Shown in pieces: positions 24,319-32,441 of a stretch of 33,739 nt of DNA (positions within the stretch are counted from its first letter, which is position 1; the number at the start of each line of letters is the position of its first letter). This stretch comes from JAICJJ01 sp039809985 (GTDB lineage: Bacteria > Chloroflexota > Chloroflexia > Thermomicrobiales > UBA6265): positions 1 through 33,739 of the forward strand of contig JBDHWC010000024.1 of NCBI GenBank assembly GCA_039809985.1. Reading direction: 5' to 3'. The notes under the pieces were generated by a model that was not told the DNA's origin, made no database searches, and worked only from the letters and a program-made list of their open reading frames with translations. The translations under genes were made by a program, and so were the position numbers.

Positions 24319-25284
24319 ATGGCCGTGCGAGCGGACACCGGGGCGAACCTGACCATTCGACCCATGGGTGCCGACGATCTCGACGTGGCTGACACGGTAA
24401 TGCGGCGGGCGTTCGGCACGCTCTTCGGAATGCCGGACCCCGCAGCCTTCATGGGTGACGCCGAGTGCGTGCGCACGCGCTGGCGAACCGACCCGGCGGG
24501 GGCGTTCGTGGCCGTCGTGGATGGGGTGGTCGTCGGCTCGGGCATTGCCAGCATCTGGGGGAGTCTGGGCGTCGTCGGGCCGCTGACGGTGTCGCCCGAG
24601 TTCTGGGGCCGGGGGATCGCCAGTCGACTGATGGAGCCGGTCCTCGGCCGGTTCGAGGAACGAGGTGTTGCGCACGCCGGGTTGTTCACCATCGCCAACA
24701 GCCCGCAGCACCTCCACCTCTACCAGAAGTTCGACTTCTGGCCCGGCCACCTGACGGCGATCACGGGGATGTCGGTGCGAGGCGGGACGCAGGGCGGTGG
24801 GTGGACGCGCTATTCCGACCTGGCGGCTGGGCAGCGGGCCGAATGTCGGGAGGCGTGCCGCGCGCTGACCGATGCCATCTGCCCGGGGCTTGATCTGGGG
24901 ACCGAGATCGAGGCCGCCGCGGCACAGGCGCTGGGAGAGACGGTGCTGCTCGTCGACGGCGCGGCACTGGCCGGATTCGCGGTCTGTCACTGCGGCGGCG
25001 GCACGGAGGCGGGCAGCGATGCCTGCTACATCAAGTTCGGGGCGGCGGCGCCCGGTGCCGGGGCTGCCGACCGGTTCGGGCGGCTCCTCGACGCCTGTGA
25101 GGCGCTGGCCGCCGAGGCGGGGCTGAGCCGACTGGTCGCCGGCATCAGCACGGGTCAGCATGCCGCCTATCGGCAGATGTTGGCGCGCGGTTTCGCGCCC
25201 GAGTTCCTCGGCGTCGCCATGCACCGGCGCGACGATCCGGCCTACCACCGGCCCGACGCCCACGTCATCGACGACTGGCGCTGA
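24319..25284 (+). CDS. GNAT-family acetyltransferase with two GNAT-like halves
   Basis: This 321-residue protein begins with a GNAT domain: LTIRPMGADDLDVADTVMRRAFG (residues about 11-33), VDGVVVGSGIAS, then the acetyl-CoA loop VSPEFWGRGIASRLME and IANSPQHLHLYQKFDFW. The second half (from about residue 155) has a degenerate GNAT-like layout (LLVDGAALAGFAVCHCG; LLDACEALAAEAGLSRLVAGIST; AAYRQMLARGFAPEFLGVAMHR). Such double-GNAT proteins acetylate small amines or are uncharacterised; the substrate is unknown. ATG 24319 gives the domain start and fits the family; the frame is open further upstream but crosses the operator region. It diverges from the sugar transporter operon. Confidence 0.85.
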   Translation: MAVRADTGANLTIRPMGADDLDVADTVMRRAFGTLFGMPDPAAFMGDAECVRTRWRTDPAGAFVAVVDGVVVGSGIASIWGSLGVVGPLTVSPEFWGRGIASRLMEPVLGRFEERGVAHAGLFTIANSPQHLHLYQKFDFWPGHLTAITGMSVRGGTQGGGWTRYSDLAAGQRAECREACRALTDAICPGLDLGTEIEAAAAQALGETVLLVDGAALAGFAVCHCGGGTEAGSDACYIKFGAAAPGAGAADRFGRLLDACEALAAEAGLSRLVAGISTGQHAAYRQMLARGFAPEFLGVAMHRRDDPAYHRPDAHVIDDWR

Positions 25285-25429
25285 TCGCGAGCCGATCTCA
25301 CGTCCGCACGGGGTGCCTGAGTCCGTCACGTCGCGGCCCTGACGGCTGACGGGGCGCGCCAAGCCCGCCGCTCGCGGCGTTGGCAGCGGTGGCCACGACG
25401 TTCCCTCGCGCTTCTTTCCCGCCCCCCGG

Positions 25430-25633
25430 CTGACAGAGGGAGGCGTCCATCAGGAGATGGCCGCGCCGTGGCAATCCGGGCGTCCGGGGGCGTGGCTCTC
25501 CCCCGAGCCATGTTCTTCCCTTCTCCCATCGCGATCTGACGCCGCCGCGGGAGAGGAGGGGTGGGGGGCGGTCCCAGCGGGCCCGGCTGTGAGGCGCGGG
25601 TTCCGTATCCCGATGCACACCTCCCCCGGTCAG
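25430..25633. repeat. Dispersed copies of the hairpin-rich GC repeat, locus 2
   Basis: Between the GNAT and binding-protein genes lies an inverted copy starting CTGACAGAGGGAGG (25430), followed by ATGGCCGCGCCGTGGCAATC and a degenerate GGGGG/CCCCC hairpin. A second module has GCCGCCGCGGGAGAGGAGGG and the end CCCCCGGTCAG at 25623-25633. Order and sequence match units of the 9.4-10.2 kb array. The rest of 25285-25878 has no supported gene; its last 130 bases are leader of the binding-protein gene. Confidence 0.75.
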
Positions 25634-25751
25634 TTTCCCCGGCCCATGGCCGTCCGGCGCTGCGGTGGTCGGCGGGCAGGCACGGCCCCGAGATGTCGCC
25701 GGTGGTGCGCGGCCCACCGGGCCGGGGCGAGAATTGGCGGCGGCGGTTCGG

Positions 25752-25757
25752 TAGAAT
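25752..25757 (+). promoter_or_regulatory. Possible -10 element of the peptide-type ABC operon
   Basis: TAGAAT stands out in otherwise GC-rich sequence, about 120 bases before ATG 25879 and after the repeat block. No clear -35 is visible, so the call is tentative. Confidence 0.35.
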
Positions 25758-25878
25758 CGTGTCAGGAGCACGCAGCGGCTCGCGGGCGACATCGCGGTCG
25801 TCGGGCGGTGACCGGAGCGTGGTCGGCGGACAACAGCACCACGGCGACGCGAGCGACGACGCACGGAGGAGTTCCCCG

Positions 25879-27552
25879 ATGACGAACCGGCAGGAGATCG
25901 AGGCCCGCTACCGGGACCTGCGCGAGGCGCTGGCGACCGAGGGCGTTTCCCGACGCACGTTCATGCAGGTGGCCGCGGCGGCGGCGCTCGCCTCCGGCCT
26001 CAGCCACGGCGCGCCGGTTGCCGCCGCGCCGAGCCCGGGCGCGCCGCGGCGGCTGGCGGGCCGGCAGGCGAGCGAGAACACGCTCGTCTTCGGCAGCGGG
26101 CAGGACATCTCGAACCTCGACCCGCACACCGGCCACGACTACTCGATCACGTGGGGCCAGCGGGCGGTCTACGACAGCCTCCTGCGCTACGAGGGGAACC
26201 CGCCGGTCCTGAAGCCGCTGCTGGCGACCGAGGTGAGCGGCAGCCCGGACGCCACGGAGTGGACGATCAAGCTCGACCCGAAGGCGACGTTCCACGACGG
26301 CTCGGCGGCGGACGCCGCGGCGGTCGTCTGGAACTTCAACCGGATGCTGAAGAAGAACCTCGGCGTCGCCTGGATGTTCGCGACGGCGATGGACGAGAAG
26401 TCGGCGCAGGTCGTCGACCCGACGACGGTGAAAGTGACGCTGGTGAAGCCGTTCGGGCCGTTCGAGGCGGTCCTGCCGTGGCTGTTCGTCGCCAACCCGA
26501 AGGTGGTGGAGGCGAACGAGAAGGACGGTGACCTCGGCGAGGGGTGGCTGAAGGACCACGAGGCGGGCGGCGGCCCGTTCACCATCGCCAACTGGCAGCC
26601 GGGCAGCACCTACCAGTTCGCGCGCTTTCCGAACTACTGGTACACCGCCGAGGACGCGCCGAAGCCGCTCGACTCGTTCGTCTGGCAGATCATCCGCGAG
26701 TCGTCGACGAAGCGGATCGCGATGGAGACGGGGCAGGTCCAGCTCGGCGACAACTTCACGCCGGAGGACCTCGAGGGGCTGCGGGCCAACCCGACGTTCG
26801 TGGTCAACGACGCGCCGTCGATGTCGCCGTGCTCGATCAAGCTGAACAACAAGGTGGGGCCGACCAGCGACCTGAACGTGCGCAAGGCGCTCAGCCACGC
26901 CTTCGACTACGACTCGGCGCTCGAGGCGGTCTCGGGCCGGGGCGAGGTGATGCAGGGCCCCCTGCCGACCAGCCTGCAGCCGTGGCACAAGGCCGACCTG
27001 CCGGTCCTGAAGTTCGACATGGACGCGGCGAAGGCGGCGCTGGCGGCGAGCGGCAGCAAGGACGGCTTCTCGATGGAGTACGTCTACGTCACCGGTCTGA
27101 CCGAGGAGGAGCAGTTCGGCCTGATCCTGCTCCAGAACGCGGCCGAGCTGAACATCGAGGTCAAGATGACGCCGCTGGTCTGGCCCGACATGGTCGCCCG
27201 GGCGTCGAAGGCGGACACCGCGCCGCCGGCGATGTGCGTCTACGCCGGCACCGACTACGCCGACCCGGACAACTTCCTCTGGCAAGGCTTCCACTCCAGC
27301 CAGGCCGGCTTCTGGTCGGCGGCGTCGTGGTACCAGAACCCCGAGGTCGACCAGTGGCTGGAGGGGGCGCGGGCGACCAGCGACCAGGCGAAGCGGCAGG
27401 AGCTCTACAACAACGTCCAGCAGAGGATCGTCGAGGACGCGGTCGAGATCTTCGTCTACGTCCAGACCGAGAACACCGCGTGGACCGCGGACCTGAACTA
27501 CACCTACGTGCCGATCATGGGCGGCGATCCGCGGGTGATCGGCTTCAAGTAG
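25879..27552 (+). CDS. ABC transporter substrate-binding protein, family 5 (peptide/nickel type), Tat-exported
   Basis: This solute receptor for a dipeptide/oligopeptide-class importer has 557 residues. A long N-terminus (about 24 residues) precedes a twin-arginine signal SRRTFMQVAAAAALASG, so export in a folded state by Tat is likely. SBP family-5 features: DISNLDPHTGHDYS, AVYDSLLRYE, LDPKATFHDGSAADAAAVVWNFNRM, GGGPFTIANWQPGSTYQFARFPNYW, LNVRKALSHAFDYD. The start ATG 25879 has GGAGGAG upstream. Two permease genes follow. Members bind peptides, nickel chelates, sugars or other small molecules; the ligand is not readable here. Confidence 0.92.
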   Translation: MTNRQEIEARYRDLREALATEGVSRRTFMQVAAAAALASGLSHGAPVAAAPSPGAPRRLAGRQASENTLVFGSGQDISNLDPHTGHDYSITWGQRAVYDSLLRYEGNPPVLKPLLATEVSGSPDATEWTIKLDPKATFHDGSAADAAAVVWNFNRMLKKNLGVAWMFATAMDEKSAQVVDPTTVKVTLVKPFGPFEAVLPWLFVANPKVVEANEKDGDLGEGWLKDHEAGGGPFTIANWQPGSTYQFARFPNYWYTAEDAPKPLDSFVWQIIRESSTKRIAMETGQVQLGDNFTPEDLEGLRANPTFVVNDAPSMSPCSIKLNNKVGPTSDLNVRKALSHAFDYDSALEAVSGRGEVMQGPLPTSLQPWHKADLPVLKFDMDAAKAALAASGSKDGFSMEYVYVTGLTEEEQFGLILLQNAAELNIEVKMTPLVWPDMVARASKADTAPPAMCVYAGTDYADPDNFLWQGFHSSQAGFWSAASWYQNPEVDQWLEGARATSDQAKRQELYNNVQQRIVEDAVEIFVYVQTENTAWTADLNYTYVPIMGGDPRVIGFK

Positions 27553-27584
27553 CGCCGTTCCCGGCTGACCGGCCGGGCCGCGCC

Positions 27585-27614
27585 GGCCGGGGGGCGGAGT
27601 CGCGCCCCCCGGCC
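27585..27614 (+). terminator. Intercistronic stem-loop between binding protein and permease genes
   Basis: A perfect 12-bp stem (GGCCGGGGGGCG and its complement) with a 6-base loop fills the 76-base gap. Such structures after a binding-protein gene often stabilise its mRNA or attenuate transcription, so the receptor outnumbers the membrane subunits. No T-run is present. Confidence 0.6.
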
Positions 27615-27628
27615 CCTTGGCTGAGCCG

Positions 27629-28642
27629 ATGAACCTCTTCGCCTTCACCCTGCGACGCCTGCTGCTGCTGATCCCGACGCTGGTCGGGGTCTCGCTGCTG
27701 ACGTTCGCGCTGTCGCGGATCGTGCCGGGCGACCCGGCCCGGCTGGCGGCCGGGGCGCAGGCGACGCCGGAGATGTACCAGCAGATCCGGGACGAGTTCG
27801 GGCTCGACAAGCCGCTGCCGACCCAGTACCTCGACTACGTGCGCGGCATCGTCACCGGCGACTGGGGCAAGTCGATCCTGTCGCGGCGGCCGGTGATGGA
27901 GGACCTGCAGACATACTGGCCGGCCACGCTCGAACTGGTGCTGGTGGCGATGGTGATCGCGACCGTGGTTGGGATCCCGCTCGGTGTCCTCTCGGCGGTG
28001 CGGGCCGACCGGCCCAGCGACCAGGTGGCGCGGATCGTCTCGCTGCTCGGGGTCAGCGTGCCGGCGTTCTGGCTGGCGGTGCTGCTGCAGCTCTTCTTCG
28101 CCCTCCGGCTCGGCTGGCTGCCGGCCAGCGGCCGGCTGCTGCCGGGGGTGGTGCCGCCGCCGTCGGTGACCGGCCTCTACTTGGTTGACAGCGCGCTGGC
28201 CGGGCAGTGGGACACCTTCGGGCAGGCGCTGCGCCAGATCATCCTGCCGGCGCTGACGCTCAGCTTCCCGACGCTGGCCACCGTCTCCCGCTTCACCCGC
28301 TCCAGCCTGCTCGAGGTGCTCGGGCAGGACTACGTGCGGACTGCCCGGGCGAAGGGGGTAGCCGAGCGCTCGGTCGTGCTCGGCCACGCGATGCGCAACG
28401 CCCTGATCCCGCTGGTGACGATGGTCGGCCTCTCGATCGGCTGGTCGATGGGCGGCTCGGTGCTGGTGGAGACCGTCTTCGACTGGCCGGGAATCGGGCT
28501 GTACGCGACGAAGTCGGCGCTGACGCTCGACTTCCAGCCGATCATGGGGATCGCGCTGCTCTACGGCATCGTCTTCAGCCTGATCAACATCGCGGTCGAC
28601 GTCACCTACGGGCTGCTCGACCCCCGCATCCGGCGGGCCTGA
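27629..28642 (+). CDS. ABC transporter permease, DppB type
   Basis: This inner-membrane subunit of a peptide-class importer has 337 residues from ATG 27629; an in-frame TTG four codons upstream is less likely. The N-terminus FTLRRLLLLIPTLVGVSLLTFALSRIVPGDPA is the DppB signature. Further membrane segments follow, with the EAA-like coupling region YVRTARAKGVAERSVVLGHAMRNALIPLVT near residues 233-262 and a C-terminal LLDPRIRR. It is followed after 11 bases by the DppC partner. Identification is secure; the substrate depends on the binding protein. Confidence 0.93.
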   Translation: MNLFAFTLRRLLLLIPTLVGVSLLTFALSRIVPGDPARLAAGAQATPEMYQQIRDEFGLDKPLPTQYLDYVRGIVTGDWGKSILSRRPVMEDLQTYWPATLELVLVAMVIATVVGIPLGVLSAVRADRPSDQVARIVSLLGVSVPAFWLAVLLQLFFALRLGWLPASGRLLPGVVPPPSVTGLYLVDSALAGQWDTFGQALRQIILPALTLSFPTLATVSRFTRSSLLEVLGQDYVRTARAKGVAERSVVLGHAMRNALIPLVTMVGLSIGWSMGGSVLVETVFDWPGIGLYATKSALTLDFQPIMGIALLYGIVFSLINIAVDVTYGLLDPRIRRA

Positions 28643-28653
28643 GGGAGGCGGGG

Positions 28654-29574
28654 ATGAGCGCGAGCGCCCTCGGCGACACGATCCCCGGAGATTCCGTTGC
28701 CGCGCGGCGCGGTCTGCGCTTGTCCGACGGCCAGCGGCGGGCAATCCGCCGCTTCGGGCAGAGCCCGCTCTCGGTCGCCGGGCTGGCGATCATCCTCGTC
28801 ATGCTGGCGATCGCGGTGGTCGGGCCGTTCTTCGTGCCCTACCCGAAGGACGCGACCGGCAAGCTGAACCTGAAGGAGAAACTCGACCCGCCGTCGCTCG
28901 TCCACTGGTTCGGGACTGACCACGTGGGGCGGGACGTCTTCACGCGGGTGATCGTCGGGGCGCGCATCTCGCTCGTCGCCGGTGTGGTGGTGATCGCGCT
29001 GGCCCTGACGATCGGGACGCTGCTGGGGGCGATCGCCGGCTACTACGGCGGGCGCACCAGCGAGGCGATCATGCGGGTCACCGACATCTTCCTGACGATC
29101 CCCGACCTGATCTTGGCGATGGCGTTCGCGGCGGCGCTCGGGGCGGGCCTGCTGAACGTGATGATCGCCGTCTCGCTCGTCTGGTGGCCCGGCTACTGTC
29201 GGCTGACGCGGGCGAACGTGATCGCCCTGCGCGACTCGCAGTTCGCCGAGGCGGCCTCGTCGATGGGGAGCAGCCCGCAGCGGATCCTCTTCCGGCACGT
29301 GCTGCCGAACGCCTTCCCGACCATCCTCGTCAAGGCGTCGATGGACATCGGGTTCGCGATCCTGACCACTGCCGCCCTCGGCTTCATCGGGCTCGGCACC
29401 CAGCCCCCCACCCCTGACTGGGGGGTGATGATCGCCGACGGCCGGAAGTACCTGCGCGAGGCGTGGTGGTACTCGACCTTCCCGGGGATCGCCATCCTCG
29501 TCACCGTGCTCGCCTTCAACTTGCTCGGCGACGGGCTGCGCGACGTGCTCGACCCGCGCTCGCGGCGAGGGTGA
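28654..29574 (+). CDS. ABC transporter permease, DppC type
   Basis: This second membrane subunit of the importer has 306 residues. It shows the DppC layout: a hydrophilic N-terminus, a first membrane helix (SVAGLAIILVMLAIAVVGPFF), HWFGTDHVGRDVFTRVIVGARISL, the EAA motif EAASSMGSSPQRILFRHVLPNAFPTILV and the end GDGLRDVLDPR. GGGAGGCGGGG precedes ATG 28654. No ATPase genes (DppD/DppF) follow in the window, so the importer must use ATPases encoded elsewhere or shared ones. Confidence 0.93.
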   Translation: MSASALGDTIPGDSVAARRGLRLSDGQRRAIRRFGQSPLSVAGLAIILVMLAIAVVGPFFVPYPKDATGKLNLKEKLDPPSLVHWFGTDHVGRDVFTRVIVGARISLVAGVVVIALALTIGTLLGAIAGYYGGRTSEAIMRVTDIFLTIPDLILAMAFAAALGAGLLNVMIAVSLVWWPGYCRLTRANVIALRDSQFAEAASSMGSSPQRILFRHVLPNAFPTILVKASMDIGFAILTTAALGFIGLGTQPPTPDWGVMIADGRKYLREAWWYSTFPGIAILVTVLAFNLLGDGLRDVLDPRSRRG

Positions 29575-29633
29575 TCGTCGGCGCGGCGCGCCGTTGTGGG
29601 ACGCATCCCGGGGACGGCCCCGGCACCGGAGCC

Positions 29634-30065
29634 ATGGGAACGATGGACGAGATCGTCGCCGACCAAGAGGCCCAGATCGTCGCTGCGATGCCGGCCGGCG
29701 CGACCGCCGCCGAGATGAAGTCGGACGCCGAGCGGCTCTGGCGCGTCCTGTTCGGGACGCCGGTCGACCTCGACAACCCCTTGGTCGACGACTTCCTCGG
29801 GGCGTTCACGGTCTTCGGGGTGGTCTCCTACGCGCTGGGGCAGGCCGAGCGGGAGCCGGGCGGCCTGCAGCCCGAGCACCAGATCATGCTCGACACCCAC
29901 CAAGCCGCGATCGACGCCATGCGGGAGTCGCTGACACTGGCGGGGGTGCCGGAGTCGCTCGACCTCGGGGAGGTCGACCCGGACGGTGTGCGACGGCTGC
30001 AGGACCTCGCAGTCTGGTACCGGGCCCTGACGGCGGGCGACGGCGGGGATCAGTCGGAAGGCTAG
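29634..30065 (+). CDS. Hypothetical protein, 143 aa, downstream of DppC-type permease
   Basis: I do not recognise this protein. It is acidic and mostly helical in appearance, with no signal peptide, membrane segment, cysteine pair or known motif. The central stretch DDFLGAFTVFGVVSYALGQA is mildly hydrophobic but too short and mixed for a clear membrane helix. A second ATG at 29643 fits the GGAG upstream slightly better, so the protein may be 140 residues. Its start is 59 bases after the permease stop in the same direction, so it is probably the last gene of that operon. Codon bias is like its neighbours, which supports a real gene. Confidence 0.6.
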   Translation: MGTMDEIVADQEAQIVAAMPAGATAAEMKSDAERLWRVLFGTPVDLDNPLVDDFLGAFTVFGVVSYALGQAEREPGGLQPEHQIMLDTHQAAIDAMRESLTLAGVPESLDLGEVDPDGVRRLQDLAVWYRALTAGDGGDQSEG

Positions 30066-30099
30066 GCCCGGGTTCCGCGCTCCGCCGGGTTCGCTCGGT

Positions 30100-30460
30100 C
30101 CATCCTCACCCCCCAGCCCACTCTCCCACGGCGGCGGCTGACAGGGGGAGGTATCCAAGGGGAGCGGTATCCGGGTCTCGCGGCCGGGTCCGTCGGGACC
30201 GCCCTCACCCCCCAGCCCCCTCTCCCGCGGCGGCGGGAGAGGGCGAGAAGCCAATTCAGGGGAGGGCCAAGTCCTCCCCCGAACTCCCAGTTGCCGCGGC
30301 GCGGCCGCTTTCCAGCGGAGACCTCCCCCTGTCAGCCGCGGGGGTGAGCGGGGGGAGAAACTGAATCGGGGGAGGGCCAAGCCCTCCCCCGGACCCCCGG
30401 TTGCCGTGGCGCGGCGGCTTTTCGGTCAGTCACCCTTCCGCAAGCCGCGGCGGGAGGCGG
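30100..30460. repeat. Dispersed copies of the hairpin-rich GC repeat, locus 3
   Basis: At least three partial units fill much of the 590-base gap between convergent genes. They include CTGACAGGGGGAGG (30138), CCTCACCCCCCAGCCCCCTC with its GC stem (30216-30243), the GGGGAGGGCC hairpins, TTGCCGCGGCGCGGC (30292) and the end CCCCCTGTCAG (30325-30335). The module at 30170-30243 is nearly the same as that at 9522-9593. From 30461 to 30622 I see no gene or clear structure. Confidence 0.8.
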
Positions 30461-30622
30461 GGGAGCGATCGATTGGGAAAGGGCAAGCCTTCCTCCGCGC
30501 CCCTGGTCGCTCGCCAAGTGGCGGCAGGCGAGGAGGCGATGGCGGCTGGGGAGGATCTGCCATCTCCCAATGACCCGGGTTGCCGCTTTCTGGCCGCTCC
30601 CCGGAGGCAGCCCGCTTTGTCG

Positions 30623-30651
30623 GCGCTCGGTCCGGGAAGTGGGCCGAGCGC
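30623..30651 (-). terminator. Terminator after the 3-hydroxyacyl-CoA-dehydrogenase-like gene
   Basis: GCGCTCGG and CCGAGCGC form an 8-bp stem extended by TCC/GGG pairing inside, starting 3 bases after the stop codon. It is well placed to end the minus-strand operon. Confidence 0.6.
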
Positions 30652-30654
30652 GGT

Positions 30655-31602
30655 TCAGGACTGGTCGAGGGCGCGGCGGACCCCGAGCAGCAGCTTGCCG
30701 CGGCGCTGACCGAGCGCTTGGATCTGCTCCGGGGTGTAGTCGAAGAGGCCACCCTGCGTCTTCAGGCCGAGCTTGCCGGCGGCCACCTTCTCGGTGACGG
30801 TCGCGGAAACGTCGGGGGAGGCGCTGAGGTCCTTGTTCAGGTACGAGGCGACGCTGGTGTAGATGTCGAGGCCGGCGACGTCGAGCAACTCGAGCGGGCC
30901 GATCACCGACAGCTTGTAGCCGATGCCCCACTTGGTGATGGCGTCGATCGCCTCGGCGCTGGCGACGCCCTCGTCGAGGAGGTGGAGCGCCTCGCGCATG
31001 ATCGCGTAGAGGATCCGGTTCTCGACGAAGCCGGCGACGTCCTTGTCGACCGCGGCCGGGATCATCCCGATCCGCTTGGCGACCGCGAAGGTGGTGTCGA
31101 TCGTCGCCTGGTCGGTGTGCTCGCCGCGGATCACCTCGATCACCGGGATCAGGTGGGGCGGGTTCGACCAGTGCATGCCGACGACCCGGCTCGGCTTCTG
31201 GCAGACCGAGGCGATGGCGCTGATCGGGATGCCAGAGGTGTTGGAGGCGAGGATCACGTCGTCGCCGACGAGCGCCTCGACGTCGCGGAAGACCTGCTGC
31301 TTGATCTCCCGCTTCTCCGGCGCGGTCTCGACCACGTAGTCGGCGGGGCCGACCGCGTCGGCGAGGACGTCGGTGTACGACAGGTTGGCGCGGCCGGCGT
31401 CGGCCTCGGCGGCGGTCATGAAGCCGCCGTTGACGAGGGTGGCGTAGACGAAGTCGACCGCGCCGCGGGCCTTCTCGAGCTGGGCCGGGAAGGGGTCGAA
31501 GAGCGTCACCTTGAAGCCGTGGCGGGCGAAGGTGGCGGCGATGCCGGGACCCATCGTCCCCGCGCCGACGACGGCGACCTTCGTGATCTGGTCCGTGCTC
31601 AT
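30655..31602 (-). CDS. 3-hydroxyacyl-CoA dehydrogenase-family NAD enzyme, likely FHMPC dehydrogenase of vitamin B6 catabolism
   Basis: This 315-residue protein has an N-terminal Rossmann domain (VAVVGAGTMGPGIA, residues 9-22) and a C-terminal helical domain. The catalytic pair is His144 and Glu156 in the block MHWSNPPHLIPVIEVI. From memory this block, KKDVPGFVENR-like DKDVAGFVENRILYA, and KWGIGYKLSVIGPLELLDVAGLDIY match Mesorhizobium loti FHMPC dehydrogenase (5-formyl-3-hydroxy-2-methylpyridine-4-carboxylate to the dicarboxylate) better than fatty-acid HADs, which carry HFFNP. The two genes upstream match other B6-degrading enzymes. GGAGG lies before ATG 31602 with long spacing. The alternative is a short-chain 3-hydroxyacyl-CoA dehydrogenase. 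Fold certain, pathway probable. Confidence 0.75.
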   Translation of the reverse strand: MSTDQITKVAVVGAGTMGPGIAATFARHGFKVTLFDPFPAQLEKARGAVDFVYATLVNGGFMTAAEADAGRANLSYTDVLADAVGPADYVVETAPEKREIKQQVFRDVEALVGDDVILASNTSGIPISAIASVCQKPSRVVGMHWSNPPHLIPVIEVIRGEHTDQATIDTTFAVAKRIGMIPAAVDKDVAGFVENRILYAIMREALHLLDEGVASAEAIDAITKWGIGYKLSVIGPLELLDVAGLDIYTSVASYLNKDLSASPDVSATVTEKVAAGKLGLKTQGGLFDYTPEQIQALGQRRGKLLLGVRRALDQS

Positions 31603-31645
31603 GGTGTCGGTTGGTCCTCCGGCCGGGGCGCGTCCGCCCGTGCCG

Positions 31646-32383
31646 CTAGTGCATGCTGATGCCGCCGCCGATGTTGTAGGCCGCGCCGTTGACGAACTTG
31701 GCGTCGTCGGAGCAGAGGAAGACGACGAGGCCGGTGACGTCCTCCGGCTTCTCGAACTGGCCGATCGGGGTGTGGCCGAGCACGAAGTCGAAGTGCCCCT
31801 GGGCGAACGACTTGCGGGTGCCGGGCGTGTCGAGCAGGGTGGGGGAGACGTAGACGCTGGTGATGCCGCGGGGGCCGAGCTCGGTGGCGATGGCGCGGGT
31901 GAAGCCGAGGACGGCGCCCTTGCTGGCGACGTAGTGGGCGAAGCCGGGGGTCCCCATCCAGACGGTGTCGGAGCCGATGTTGACGATCTTGCCGCCGCCC
32001 GTCTTCTCCATCACCGGCACCACCGCCTTGGTGGCGAGGTAGGTGCCCTCGACGTTGACCCGGAACCGCTCGCGCCAGTCCTCGATCGTCAGCTCGTCCC
32101 ACGGCTTCGGGGTGAAGAGGCCGGCGTTGTTGACGAGGGCGTCGATCCGGCCGAAGGCGGCGACGGCGGCCTCGGCCATCGCCTCGGTCTGGGCCTCGTC
32201 CGAGACGTCGGTCCGGACGTAGCGCGCGTTGGGGCCGAGTTCCTTGGCGAGCGGCGCGCCGTCGGCGATGTCGGCGATGACGACCTTCGCCCCCTCGGCG
32301 GCGAGGCGGCGGGAGATGGCGGAGCCCATCTCGCCGGCCCCGCCGGTGACGACGACCACCTTGTCCTTGATCGAGATCGGCAT
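31646..32383 (-). CDS. SDR-family oxidoreductase, likely pyridoxal 4-dehydrogenase
   Basis: This classical short-chain dehydrogenase has 245 residues: cofactor loop TGGAGEMG (13-20), NNAG (85-88), Asn110, catalytic Ser138, Tyr151 and Lys155, and the C-terminal SDDAKFVNGAAYNIGGG. Asp38 after the second strand favours NAD. The active-site stretch GSDTVWMGTPGFAHYVASKG and the VLGFTRAIATELG that follows resemble M. loti pyridoxal 4-dehydrogenase (pyridoxal to 4-pyridoxolactone) as I recall it. In that organism its gene is next to pyridoxamine-pyruvate aminotransferase, as here. GGAAGG precedes ATG 32383. Generic SDR activity on another alcohol is the alternative. Confidence 0.72.
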   Translation of the reverse strand: MPISIKDKVVVVTGGAGEMGSAISRRLAAEGAKVVIADIADGAPLAKELGPNARYVRTDVSDEAQTEAMAEAAVAAFGRIDALVNNAGLFTPKPWDELTIEDWRERFRVNVEGTYLATKAVVPVMEKTGGGKIVNIGSDTVWMGTPGFAHYVASKGAVLGFTRAIATELGPRGITSVYVSPTLLDTPGTRKSFAQGHFDFVLGHTPIGQFEKPEDVTGLVVFLCSDDAKFVNGAAYNIGGGISMH

Positions 32384-32441
32384 CGTGCTTCCTTCCCGCC
32401 CGTCGCCGGGCGCTTGGCGGGGCCGGGCGCGGGCCGCCGCG

